Shown here: piece by piece, positions 1 through 10,076 of the stretch
How positions within the stretch are numbered: position 1 is the stretch's first letter
Layout: each line of letters opens with the position of its first letter
Assembly: GCF_000177195.2 (NCBI RefSeq)
Contig: NC_015953.1
Location: 6,882,001-6,946,000 of the forward strand
Length of the DNA stretch: 64,000 bases
Source of the DNA: Streptomyces sp. SirexAA-E
GTDB taxonomy: Bacteria; Actinomycetota; Actinomycetes; Streptomycetales; Streptomycetaceae
Direction of reading: 5' to 3'
The notes under the pieces: generated by a model
Told to the model about the DNA's origin: nothing
The model's input: only the letters and a program-made list of their open reading frames with translations
Databases searched by the model: none
Made by a program: the position numbers and the translations under genes

Positions 1-2
1 AG

Positions 3-203
3 GACTTCGGGTCCGTGCGCGGCGAGACCGCCTGGGAGATGCGGTTCCGGCGCCCCGACTGGGACGTCCGGGTCGAGACACGCACCGTCCTGACCTCGGA
101 CGAGGACACCTTCCACGTGGACGCCACGCTCGACGGCTACGAGGACGGGCGCCGGGTCTTCTCCCGTACCTGGAACGAACAGATCCCCAGGGAGAACGTC
201 TGA
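3..203 (+). CDS. C-terminal end of a CocE/NonD-like hydrolase (partial)
   Basis: This is the 3' end of a gene that starts before the window. Sixty-six codons are open back to base 3 and end in TGA at 201-203. The fragment alternates charged and hydrophobic residues and finishes with VFSRTWNEQIPRENV. That tail resembles the C-terminal beta-sandwich of CocE/NonD (peptidase S15) acyl hydrolases, which often end in an R-x-W-x-x-x-I/V-P-R pattern. The serine-hydrolase core lies outside the window, so no catalytic residue can be checked. Codon use is normal for the genome. A hairpin follows nine bases after the stop. The family call is tentative, but coding status is firm. Confidence 0.55.
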   Translation, partial: DFGSVRGETAWEMRFRRPDWDVRVETRTVLTSDEDTFHVDATLDGYEDGRRVFSRTWNEQIPRENV

Positions 204-211
204 CCGTCCCG

Positions 212-237
212 GGCGGCGCCCACCGATGGGCGCTGCC
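212..237 (+). terminator. Hairpin after the partial hydrolase gene
   Basis: An 11-bp stem (212-222 with 227-237, one imperfect pair) closes on the loop CCGA nine bases after the stop codon. There is no U-tract, as is usual for Streptomyces. It probably ends transcription of the upstream gene. Confidence 0.55.
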
Positions 238-452
238 GAAGGAGTGACGGCTCGGCGCGCCCCGTGGCACGGGGCCCCGGCGGCGGCAGGTATACGCGTG
301 GCCGGGCAGGGGAGCCCCCGCGCCGTCGCGGCGTCGTGCGGGCCGGACGCACGCCCGGGGCCCGGGCCGCACCGGGTGGTTCGACACGGGCCGGTGTCAT
401 CGCACGCACGGCAGGCCGGTCGGTGACCGGCGACACCTCAGGAGGAGAACGA

Positions 453-2624
<2,172 letters not shown>

Positions 2625-2644
2625 TCCCCGACGACGGCACAGGA

Positions 2645-2680
2645 CGAAGGCGGCGCCGGAGATGTCCGGCGCCGCCTTCG
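2645..2680 (+). terminator. Strong terminator of katE
   Basis: A perfect 16-bp stem (2645-2660 with 2665-2680) encloses the loop GATG, starting 20 bases after the katE stop. It is one of the strongest hairpins in the window. Confidence 0.85.
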
Positions 2681-3127
2681 GCGTGCTTGTGAGGACCGGC
2701 TGAGCTGGGCGGTTCCCCGTGCACGGCGCACCGCCGGAGCACCCGGGATTCACAGGTGACCATCTCGTTCGGCATCTTGCCGACGTCCGGCGGATGCGGT
2801 TACGGTCGCCGCCAAGAAGCTGACGCCGCCCGCACCGGGCAGGGCTCCCGCCCGGCCGTGTGCGGTGCCGGCGCCCGTGGGCGTACCGCTGTGCGGCCGG
2901 TCCCGGCAGCCGCGCGAGGCCCGGTCCCGGCCGGCACCTCCGCGTGGTCCGGGCCACCGCCGGCACGACCGAGGAGCCGGACATGGACGACCCGCTGCCT
3001 CCCGCACCGTCCCGCGCGACGGGCCGCCGGCTCCACGGGAACGGCTCCCCGCCCCGGCCGAGTGACCGCGCCCTCGGGGGGATTCATCCGGACCGGCGCT
3101 TACCCGCCGGGCGGGCGGGACGCCGCC
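2681..3127. other. Intergenic stretch between katE and the cupin gene, no gene recognised
   Basis: These 447 bases lie between the katE terminator and the end of the convergent cupin gene. Short open frames exist, for example an ATG at 2983, but their products are Pro/Arg/Gly-rich without domain character and lack clear ribosome sites. I see no RNA gene or mobile-element remnant. A small protein or antisense transcript cannot be excluded. Confidence 0.5.
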
Positions 3128-3532
3128 TCACCCCATCTGGTCCGCCGCCGACAGGTGTTCCACCGTCACGCCGGTCCCGGTGAACGTCCGGGTCACCGTC
3201 CCCGAGGTGTAGACCCAGAGGATGCGCAAGGGGGTGTCGCCCACGTTCCGGAAGAGGTGCGGCAGGGGCGAGGGGATGTAGGTGGTGTCGAAGCGCTCCA
3301 GGCGGGTCACCTCGCCCTCCACCAGCACCTCGGCCTCCCCTTCCAGGACCGTCACGTGCTCGTCGCAGTTGTGCGAGTGCATCGGCGCCCCGGAACCCAC
3401 CGGATACACGCTCATTCCGCTGGTGATCCGGTTCTCGCCGTTCGCCGCCCCAGTCGTGACCAGGGGAGTCGTCACGACCGAACCTCCCCGGTCCAGCAGG
3501 CGGACGGTGGCGGACTTGATGATGACGGTCAT
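3128..3532 (-). CDS. Small cupin-domain protein
   Basis: A 134-residue single-domain cupin. The first conserved motif is visible at about residues 47-62, with H-S-H-N-C-D-E-H followed by a glycine-bearing turn. The second is near PLPHLFRN at about 90-97. These histidines normally bind one divalent metal. Such proteins act as small dioxygenases, isomerases or ligand sensors, so the reaction is unknown. It is transcribed away from the carboxymuconolactone-decarboxylase-like gene. A copy of the island-wide motif at 3605-3621 lies in the shared promoter region, which suggests membership of the same pathway. The ATG at 3532 is preceded by GAGAGGGA on its own strand. Confidence 0.85.
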   Translation of the reverse strand: MTVIIKSATVRLLDRGGSVVTTPLVTTGAANGENRITSGMSVYPVGSGAPMHSHNCDEHVTVLEGEAEVLVEGEVTRLERFDTTYIPSPLPHLFRNVGDTPLRILWVYTSGTVTRTFTGTGVTVEHLSAADQMG

Positions 3533-3604
3533 GCGCGATCCCTCTCGACGTCGGTGCGTCGTCCGACGTTAGGTGCCGGATCCGTGAAACGAGAGGCGTC
3601 CGGC

Positions 3605-3621
3605 GTGCAGTTTTACCTTGC
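3605..3621. promoter_or_regulatory. Island motif copy 1 (divergent cupin / CMD promoter)
   Basis: GTGCAGTTTTACCTTGC keeps the outer arms (G-x-GCA ... TTGC) and spacing of three closer copies at 8984, 15492 and 18338. Its inner bases differ. It sits between the divergent cupin and CMD-like genes, so it could control both. This is the weakest of the four copies. Confidence 0.4.
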
Positions 3622-3717
3622 ATTCCGGGAGGGGTGAGCCTCGGCGACTCGGGGGTACGGTCGGCTCCCGTCACACGGTCGAACCATGCGTGTCACCGAA
3701 GAAAGGCAGGCCGCGCC

Positions 3718-4311
3718 ATGAGACTTCCCGTACTCGCAGCCGACGAGATGAACGACCATCAGCAGGAACTCCACGCGAGGATCACGGCGCGCCGGGGCGG
3801 GGTCCGAGGCCCCTTCCGGGTATGGCTGCAGAGCCCCGGACTGTGTGAGCGGGTCGAATCGCTCGGTGCCTTCGTACGGTTCGAATCGAGCCTGCCGAAG
3901 CATCTGCGGGAACTCACCCTGCTGATGGCCGCGCGCCATTTCGACGCGCAGTACTCCTGGAACGCCCATGTGGCAGCCGCGGTCGAGGCCGGTGTCCCCG
4001 CCCAGGCGGTCGAGGCCATCGCCGAACGCCGGGAGCCCGTCTTCACCGACGAGGCGGACACCGTGTTCCACACGTTCTGCCGGGAACTGCTGGAGACCCA
4101 CTTCGTCTCGGACGACACCTTCGCCCGCGCCCACGCGATCTTCGGCTCGCAGGCCCTGGTCGACACCGTCGGGTCCCTGGGCAACTTCACGATGCTCGGC
4201 ATGTGCCTGAACGCCTTCCAGGTCGATCTCCAGGCCGACCACAGGCCCCCGTTCCCCGACATCCGCGGTTTCGAGCACGTCACCGGTGACGGGGACCGGT
4301 CGCAGCCGTGA
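3718..4311 (+). CDS. Carboxymuconolactone decarboxylase (CMD) family protein
   Basis: A 197-residue member of the CMD/AhpD fold. The family core is seen in RELTLLMAARHFDAQYSWNAH at about residues 60-80, with the Y-x-W-x-x-H pattern of the decarboxylase-like branch. The CxxC of AhpD-type alkylhydroperoxidases is absent, so a peroxidase role is unlikely. Decarboxylation or lactone chemistry on a ring-cleavage product fits the neighbours. The ATG at 3718 follows GAAAGGCAGG at 3701-3710. The frame can be read from 3634, but that adds residues without family character. The ABC ATPase gene starts 38 bases later, so the two are probably cotranscribed. Confidence 0.85.
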   Translation: MRLPVLAADEMNDHQQELHARITARRGGVRGPFRVWLQSPGLCERVESLGAFVRFESSLPKHLRELTLLMAARHFDAQYSWNAHVAAAVEAGVPAQAVEAIAERREPVFTDEADTVFHTFCRELLETHFVSDDTFARAHAIFGSQALVDTVGSLGNFTMLGMCLNAFQVDLQADHRPPFPDIRGFEHVTGDGDRSQP

Positions 4312-4349
4312 CAGCCCGCCCCGAGCCACGTACGAAAGGGAGCACGGAC

Positions 4350-5888
4350 GTGACCACCACGACCGCTCTCGGGACCGCCCGTCCCGTGGCCCGCGCGACG
4401 GCGGAGCCGGTCGTCCGCATCCGCGACCTCACCAAGCGCTTCGGCGGAGCCGTGGCGCTCCGGGGCGTCTCGCTGGACATCCGCCCCGGTGAGGTGCACG
4501 CCCTGATGGGCATGAACGGCGCCGGCAAGTCCACCCTGGTCCAGCTCCTGTCCGGCGCGTACCAGGCGGACGGCGGCACGATCGAGATCGAGGGGAGCGA
4601 CCGGCCGGGACTGACCCCGCGCCGGGCCCGCCGGCTCGGTGTCTGCACCGTCCCGCAGCGCCGCGAACTGGTCATGGCACTGACCGTCGCCGAGAACATC
4701 CTGCTCGGGGACCTTCCCGCCTCCCGGTCCCTCGTGTCGTGGAAGTCCGTCGAGCGCCAGGCCCGTCAGGCCCTGCGCCGCCTGGACATCGACATCGACG
4801 TGAAGCGGACCGCCGGTGAACTCACCGTCGCCGAACAGACGATGGTGGAGGTGGCCCGTGAAGTACGGCGGGGCGGCAAGGTCCTGATCCTGGACGAGCC
4901 CACCGCCTGCCTCGGCGCGGCGGCAGCCGACCGGATCAGGGCCCTGGTGCGGACGCTGCGGGACGAGGGCGTGGCCGTCGTCTACATCTCGCACTACATC
5001 GACGAGGTGCTGTCGGTCGCGGACCGCATCACCGTGCTCCGCGACGGGTCCGTCGTGCACAGCGGTCCCGCCGCGGCGACGGACGCCGCCGGGCTGGTCC
5101 GGCACATGGTGGGCCGCGAAGTGGTGTCCCGGCGGCCCGAACGCCCGGCGCCCTCCCCGGCGGTCGCGCTCACCGTGCGGGGCCTGTCCCACGGCCGGGA
5201 CATCAGCGACTTCGGCGTCCAGGTGCGGGCGGGCGAGATCGTCGGCGTCCTCGGCCCGGCCGGTGACGCCCAGTCCCGGCTGTTCGACCTGCTGTCCGGA
5301 AGGCGGCGGCCCGACACCGGAGAGCTGGAGGTGGGCGGGACCGCCGTGCCCTTCGGCCGTATCCCCCGCTCCCTGGCCAGTGGGCTGCGCTGCGTCACCG
5401 GTGACCGCCGCGCCCTCGGGCTGATCCCGGGACTCTCGCTGGACGAGAACCTCATGCTCGCCACCGACCGGCTCGGCGGGCGGCGGTTGCAGCGCCGTTC
5501 CGACACGACCCGCCGCGCCGCCCCCCGCCGGGAGAGCTACGGCGTCGTCTCCCTGACCCGCAACCCCGCGGTCGGCAGCCTCTCGGGCGGCAACCAGCAG
5601 AAGGTCCTGCTGGCCAAGTGGCTGGAGACCTCACCGGTCGCCTGCTTCCTCGAAGACCCCACCAACGGCGTCGACGTGGCGGCGATGGCCGACATCCACG
5701 CGCTGATCGACCAACTCGCCTCCCGGGGCGTGGCCGTGCTGCTCGCCTCCTCGTCCGCCGAGGAGGTCATGCGCCTGTCGGACCGCGTGATCGTCGTCAG
5801 CGCCGGCCGCGTGGTCGCCGAGCACGAGGTCAGCGCCATCACCCACGACGAACTCGTCGCCACCGCCCTCAAAGGACATGCCCGATGA
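4350..5888 (+). CDS. Ribose-type sugar ABC importer, duplicated ATPase subunit
   Basis: A 512-residue ATPase with two fused nucleotide-binding domains, as in RbsA/MglA. Domain 1 has Walker A GMNGAGKST at 54-62 and Walker B ILDEPT. Domain 2 has a degenerate Walker A (GPAGDAQSR) and the signature LSGGNQQK at 411-418. Walker B of domain 2 reads CFLEDPTNGVD, so the usual Asp-Glu pair is swapped to Glu435-Asp436. It powers uptake through the permease that follows, whose ATG overlaps this stop by four bases. The GTG at 4350 follows GAAAGGGA. An upstream GTG at 4308 overlaps the previous gene and has no good ribosome site. Substrates of this family include pentoses, polyols, autoinducers and other small hydroxylated molecules. 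Confidence 0.92.
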   Translation: MTTTTALGTARPVARATAEPVVRIRDLTKRFGGAVALRGVSLDIRPGEVHALMGMNGAGKSTLVQLLSGAYQADGGTIEIEGSDRPGLTPRRARRLGVCTVPQRRELVMALTVAENILLGDLPASRSLVSWKSVERQARQALRRLDIDIDVKRTAGELTVAEQTMVEVAREVRRGGKVLILDEPTACLGAAAADRIRALVRTLRDEGVAVVYISHYIDEVLSVADRITVLRDGSVVHSGPAAATDAAGLVRHMVGREVVSRRPERPAPSPAVALTVRGLSHGRDISDFGVQVRAGEIVGVLGPAGDAQSRLFDLLSGRRRPDTGELEVGGTAVPFGRIPRSLASGLRCVTGDRRALGLIPGLSLDENLMLATDRLGGRRLQRRSDTTRRAAPRRESYGVVSLTRNPAVGSLSGGNQQKVLLAKWLETSPVACFLEDPTNGVDVAAMADIHALIDQLASRGVAVLLASSSAEEVMRLSDRVIVVSAGRVVAEHEVSAITHDELVATALKGHAR

Positions 5889-6895
5889 GCATCACGGCTC
5901 CGCCGGAGACACCCGCGACCAAGAACCCGACGGACGGCGCCCGGACGGCAGGGCCCTTCCGCAGGCTGAGCGGCGTGCCGCACGCCGGTCTGATCGCCGT
6001 CCTGATCGCCGTCATCGTGTTCGCCGGTGTGGAGACCGACTCCTTCGCCACCTCCACCAACCTGGTCAACGTCCTTCGGCAGGTCAGCGTCGTCGCCGTC
6101 CTCGCCGCCGCTCTCACCCTGCTGATGACCGCCGGCGGCATGGACTTCTCGATGGGCAGCAACGCGGCGGTCACCACCGCCGTCGCCGCCCAGTTCCTGG
6201 CGGACGGAAGGTCCACCGCCTTCACCGTGATCGTGTCGCTGCTCCTCGCCACCGCCGTCGGGCTCGTCAACGGCCTGGTCGTGACCTACACCGATGTGGC
6301 GCCCTTCGTGGCCACCCTCGCCACCGCGACCCTCCTGGACGGTGTCGCGCTGCTGGTGCTCGACGGGCTCAGCGTCTCCATCGGGGACCACCTGTCCGCC
6401 CTCGGGGGCGGGAAGACGCTCGGCCTGCCGAACCTGCTGATCGTGGCGGTCCTGGTCCTCCTCGTGGTCGGCCTGGTCATGAAGTTCACCGTCTTCGGCC
6501 GGGACGCCTTCGCCATCGGCGGCAACGAGCACGTCGCCCGGCTCAGCGGCATCGACGTCAACCGGCGGAAGCTGGTGCTCTACAGCCTGGCCGGCGCCCT
6601 GTCGGGCCTCGCCGGACTGATGCTGCTGTCCCGGCTCGGAGCGAGCAGCCCGGGGACCGGCGGACTGCAACTGCAACTCACCGCGGTCGCCTCGGTCGTG
6701 ATCGGCGGCACCATGCTCGCCGGCGGCTTCGGCACCGTCGTCGGCACCTGCCTCGGCGTGGTCCTCCTCGGAGTCGTGGCCAACGCGCTCAACCTCCTCC
6801 AGGTCTCCAGCTACTTCCAGCAGATCTCGGTCGGTGCCGTCCTCCTCGTCGCCGCGATCGCCAACCAGCTCCACAAGAAGTCCTCCCCGCACTGA
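5885..6895 (+). CDS. Ribose-type ABC importer permease
   Basis: A 336-residue integral membrane protein of the RbsC/branched-chain permease family (BPD_transp_2). About nine to ten hydrophobic segments begin near residue 35. The family's GGxDFSxG pattern appears as AGGMDFSMGS, and GGNEHVARLSGI is the cytoplasmic loop that contacts the ATPase. The N-terminal 30 residues are hydrophilic and Thr/Pro-rich. Translation is coupled to the ATPase gene through an ATGA overlap. Because the ATPase is a fused dimer, this single permease would form a homodimer. The binding-protein gene follows after 32 bases. Confidence 0.92.
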   Translation: MSITAPPETPATKNPTDGARTAGPFRRLSGVPHAGLIAVLIAVIVFAGVETDSFATSTNLVNVLRQVSVVAVLAAALTLLMTAGGMDFSMGSNAAVTTAVAAQFLADGRSTAFTVIVSLLLATAVGLVNGLVVTYTDVAPFVATLATATLLDGVALLVLDGLSVSIGDHLSALGGGKTLGLPNLLIVAVLVLLVVGLVMKFTVFGRDAFAIGGNEHVARLSGIDVNRRKLVLYSLAGALSGLAGLMLLSRLGASSPGTGGLQLQLTAVASVVIGGTMLAGGFGTVVGTCLGVVLLGVVANALNLLQVSSYFQQISVGAVLLVAAIANQLHKKSSPH

Positions 6896-6927
6896 CCACC
6901 AGCCCGCACGTTTCGAAAGGCCCCTCC

Positions 6928-7887
6928 ATGAACGTTTCTGCCCGTTCGCGCAGAGCCACCGCCGCCTGTGCGGCCGGACTCGCCCTCGCACTGAGCGGCT
7001 GCGGCGCCGGTGCCGGTTCCGGCGACGGCGCGGTCTCCCTCGGATTCGTCAACGGCGGCGACACCGAGTTCCACACCTGTCTCCAGGCATCCGTCAAGGA
7101 CACCGCCGACGCGCGGGACGCCAAGCTCTACACGGCCAACTCCCACCAGAACCCGGGGACGGAGCTGTCCAACATCGAGGACATGATCGCGCGCGACGTC
7201 GACGCCCTGATCGTGCAGACGGTCAACGTCGACGCGCTCAAGGGAGACATCGCCAAGGCCAGGAGCGCGAACATACCCATCTTCCTGACGTCCGTCGTGA
7301 CCGACGACCCGAGCGACATCCTGGGCGCGGTGGTGGTCGACCTGCGGCAGGTCGGCGAGCTCGACGCCGGCTTCGTCGAGAAGGACGCGGCGGGCGGGCG
7401 GGTCGAGGTCGGGGTCATCGCCGGAGCACCCGGCGCCGCGTCCGACCTGCTGGTCAACGGCTTCACCGAGGCACTGCCGGACAACGCGAAGGTCGTGGCG
7501 AACCAGCCGGGGATGTTCAACGCGGCCAAGGCGCAGGACGTCGCGGAGAACATGATCCAGGCCCACCCGAAGCTGCGTTACGCCTTCGTGGCGAACGAGG
7601 AGATGGCCTTCGGCGCGCTCAAGGCCTTCCAGGCCGCCGGTGCCGACGTGAGGATCGTGACGGTCAACGGGACCGACCACGGTCTCGCCGCGGTCAAGGA
7701 CGGGCGTTTCGCCGCGACCGTCGCCAACTCCGCGATGACGACCGGGAAGATCGCCGTCACCAACACGATCAGCCTGCTCGACAGGAAGAAGACCGACAAG
7801 ATCGCCATGACGCCGATCAGCCTCATCACCGCCGACAACGTCAGCAGCGCCCCCCAGTACTGCTCCGCCGGGGCGAAGAAGTCCTGA
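6928..7887 (+). CDS. Lipoprotein substrate-binding protein of the ribose-type ABC importer
   Basis: A 319-residue solute-binding protein. A signal peptide ends in the lipobox LSGC at about residues 20-23, so the mature protein is anchored to the outer face of the membrane. The rest has the two-lobed Peripla_BP_4 fold, with IEDMIARDVDALIVQ and NGTDHGLAAVKDG as family landmarks. It delivers the substrate to the permease encoded just upstream. The ATG at 6928 follows GAAAGG at 6915-6920. A hairpin about 100 bases downstream closes the transport operon before the regulator gene. Ligand identity cannot be read from sequence. Confidence 0.92.
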   Translation: MNVSARSRRATAACAAGLALALSGCGAGAGSGDGAVSLGFVNGGDTEFHTCLQASVKDTADARDAKLYTANSHQNPGTELSNIEDMIARDVDALIVQTVNVDALKGDIAKARSANIPIFLTSVVTDDPSDILGAVVVDLRQVGELDAGFVEKDAAGGRVEVGVIAGAPGAASDLLVNGFTEALPDNAKVVANQPGMFNAAKAQDVAENMIQAHPKLRYAFVANEEMAFGALKAFQAAGADVRIVTVNGTDHGLAAVKDGRFAATVANSAMTTGKIAVTNTISLLDRKKTDKIAMTPISLITADNVSSAPQYCSAGAKKS

Positions 7888-7990
7888 CACCCGTTCCCCC
7901 GGAACGGCTCCGCACCCCGCGACCGGGCCCCCGCCCCTGCCGCCCTCGCGATCCGCACGGGCCCCACGGCTCGACCGCACCCACCCACCT

Positions 7991-8020
7991 GTCACGGCCC
8001 AAGGCGCCTTCGGCCGTGAC
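7991..8020 (+). terminator. Hairpin after the ABC transport genes
   Basis: GTCACGGCC at 7991-7999 pairs with GGCCGTGAC at 8012-8020. The enclosed AAGGCGCCTT is itself self-complementary. The structure separates the transporter genes from the lysR gene and ends just before its ribosome site, so it may attenuate as well as terminate. Confidence 0.6.
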
Positions 8021-8036
8021 GGGGCCGGAGGAACCC

Positions 8037-8948
8037 ATGGACCGTCTGCTCCTCATGCGCAGCTTCGTGACCGTCGCCCACATCGGCAGCTTCAGCGGGG
8101 CCGCCAAGCAACTGAGCTCCTCGGGGTCGCTCGTCTCGCGCCACGTCGCCGAACTGGAGCGGCAGATCGGTGTGCGGCTGGTCAACCGCACGGCCCGCTC
8201 CGTCAGTCTCACGGAACCAGGCCGGCGGTACGCGGAGTTCGCCGCCCGCATCCTCGACGAGATCGATGCGGAGGACGCCACCCTCGCGCGGCGCCACGAC
8301 CGGGCGGAGGGCACCCTCAGCATCATCTGCCCCAAGTGGATCGGCAGCCTGGACCTCGGGGACGCCATCGCGGCCTTCTCCGCGGCGCACCCGAAGATCG
8401 TCGTGCGCTTCGAACTGGGCGGGATGTCCGACCGGACCTACGACTTCCTCGACAGCGGCTTCGACATCGCCTTCCACACCCGGGACCTGCGGGACTCCAG
8501 CGTCCGCCTCAAGAAGGTCTCCTCGCTGCCGTTCGTCCTGTGCGCGTCCAAGGAGTACCTGGAGCGCCACGGCACCCTCGGCCACCCCAACGACATCGCG
8601 GCGCACGACTGCCTGGTCCATGTGAACGACCCGGTCTGGCGCATCGGCCACGGACACGCCAGCACCCTGCACAAGATCCGCAACGTGGCCTTCTCGTCCA
8701 ACTCCTACATCGCCCTGCAGAAGGCCGCCGTCCACGGACGGGGCGTCGCCCTGCTGCCCCAGCGGTCCGCGTACGACGACCTGGTGTCCGGTGCCCTCCA
8801 GGTCCTGCTGCCCGAACTCGCCGTACCCGACAGGCCCCTGTACGCGATCTACGGCCCCGGCCAGGACACCCCGCGCAAGGTCACGGTGTTCCTGGACTTC
8901 CTCACCCGGTGGTTCACCGGAAATCCCATCCCCGCGATCACACGATGA
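8037..8948 (+). CDS. LysR-family transcriptional regulator of the catabolic island
   Basis: A 303-residue LysR-type regulator. The winged helix-turn-helix covers about residues 1-60 (MDRLLLMRSFVTVAHIGSFS, then VSRHVAELERQIGVRL). The periplasmic-binding-like effector domain covers about 90-295. The ATG at 8037 has a GGAGGAA ribosome site. It lies between the transport operon and the ring-cleavage operon and is the only DNA-binding protein in the island. It is therefore the best candidate to bind the GCGCAAC-N6-TTGC motif found at four promoters there. The effector is probably the imported substrate or a ring-cleavage product, which is inference. Confidence 0.9.
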   Translation: MDRLLLMRSFVTVAHIGSFSGAAKQLSSSGSLVSRHVAELERQIGVRLVNRTARSVSLTEPGRRYAEFAARILDEIDAEDATLARRHDRAEGTLSIICPKWIGSLDLGDAIAAFSAAHPKIVVRFELGGMSDRTYDFLDSGFDIAFHTRDLRDSSVRLKKVSSLPFVLCASKEYLERHGTLGHPNDIAAHDCLVHVNDPVWRIGHGHASTLHKIRNVAFSSNSYIALQKAAVHGRGVALLPQRSAYDDLVSGALQVLLPELAVPDRPLYAIYGPGQDTPRKVTVFLDFLTRWFTGNPIPAITR

Positions 8949-8983
8949 CCGCAGGGTGCCATGACGGGTGAACGCGACCGGGT

Positions 8984-9000
8984 GCGCAACAAACGATTGC
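8984..9000. promoter_or_regulatory. Island motif copy 2 (upstream of the ring-cleavage operon)
   Basis: GCGCAACAAACGATTGC, followed by G9001, forms the perfect dyad CGCAA-N7-TTGCG. It lies 113 bases upstream of the VOC gene and 36 bases after the lysR stop. This is the most symmetrical of the four copies. Confidence 0.55.
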
Positions 9001-9113
9001 GGTATCCGGGGCGCCGGGTCCGTCGAGGCCGGCGGAACCGAAAAATACGATCGACTCGGCCGGTGGCCGTGGGATTCCACGGAAACGGAAACGGCCCGCG
9101 AAATGAGGAGTTC

Positions 9114-10040
9114 ATGGGAATCCAGAGAATCGAATCGGTGACCTATGAGGTCGCCGATCTCGATCAGTGCGTGCGTTTCTTCGAGGATTTCGGTCTCGCG
9201 CTCGTGGACCGTACCCGCGCACGCGCCTCGTTCGAGACGCTCGTGGGGCAGACCCTGCACCTCGACACCGCCCCTGCCCCGTCGCTGCCGGCCCCACTCG
9301 AGGACCGGCCCACCGTGCGGGAGGTCGTCTGGGGCGTGGACACCCCCGAGCGGCTGGAGACGCTGGTGGCCGCCGTCGCCGCCGACCGCGACGTCACCAC
9401 CACCGCCGACGGCACCCACCACAGCGTGGACGAGACGGGCTTCGGTGTGGGCCTGGCGCTCGCCCGGCCCCGCCCGCTCCCCGCGGCCGAGGCGCGCCGG
9501 CCGAACGTCACGGGCAGCGTGCACCGCTGGAACGAGTCGCTCGCCCCCGTCGGCCGGGTACGCCCGCTGCGCATGTGCCACGTCGCCCTGAACATCCCCA
9601 AGGCCGGCCGGGAGGAGGCCGTCGCCTTCTACACGGACCGACTCGGCTTCCGGCCCACCGACGTCGTCAAGCCGATGGGCACCTTCATGCAGTGCGAGGG
9701 TGACGACGACCAGCACAACTTCCTGCTGTGCCACCGCCCCGACCGGGCCGGTGTCAACCACGTGTCCTACGAGGTCCCCGGCTTCGACGACGTCGTCGAG
9801 GGCGGCAACCACATGATCGCCCAGGGGTGGACGGAGGCCCGCAGACTCGGCCGGCACACCGTCGGCTCCAACGTCTTCCGGTTCATCCACGCCCCGTGCG
9901 GAGGCCGTGTGGAGTACGCCGCGGACATGGACCGGGTCGACGGCTCCTACGGGACGCGCGTCCACGAGACCACCCCGCCGCACCACATCTGGACCCTGCG
10001 CACCTCCCGCGACGCACCGGCAGACCACCCCGCCTCCTGA
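9114..10040 (+). CDS. Two-domain VOC protein, probable extradiol-type ring-cleavage dioxygenase
   Basis: A 308-residue protein with two vicinal-oxygen-chelate domains (about 5-125 and 145-275), the size and plan of type I extradiol dioxygenases. The second domain holds the 2-His-1-Glu metal triad: His in MCHVALN, His in GVNHVSYEV and Glu in RVEYAADMD. Such enzymes cut catechol-like rings next to the two hydroxyls using Fe(II) and oxygen. The ATG at 9114 follows GAGGAG at 9105-9110, whereas a longer frame from 8961 is Arg-rich and unlikely to be translated. It heads a tight run of seven genes to 15064. No ring-hydroxylating oxygenase is nearby, so the substrate may already be a diol or an enol. 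Exact specificity is unknown. Confidence 0.82.
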   Translation: MGIQRIESVTYEVADLDQCVRFFEDFGLALVDRTRARASFETLVGQTLHLDTAPAPSLPAPLEDRPTVREVVWGVDTPERLETLVAAVAADRDVTTTADGTHHSVDETGFGVGLALARPRPLPAAEARRPNVTGSVHRWNESLAPVGRVRPLRMCHVALNIPKAGREEAVAFYTDRLGFRPTDVVKPMGTFMQCEGDDDQHNFLLCHRPDRAGVNHVSYEVPGFDDVVEGGNHMIAQGWTEARRLGRHTVGSNVFRFIHAPCGGRVEYAADMDRVDGSYGTRVHETTPPHHIWTLRTSRDAPADHPAS

Positions 10041-10076
10041 CACCCATCCGACGAGCGTGAGAGGGCACACGCACCC

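Noticed and set aside
264..452. Earlier start for the catalase at 264
   Set aside because: The extra 63 codons are Arg/Gly-rich and there is no ribosome site, whereas GGAGGAG precedes ATG 453.
2983..3183. Possible small gene after katE starting at ATG 2983
   Set aside because: Only a weak ribosome site, Pro/Arg-rich product and no conserved feature; treated as intergenic.
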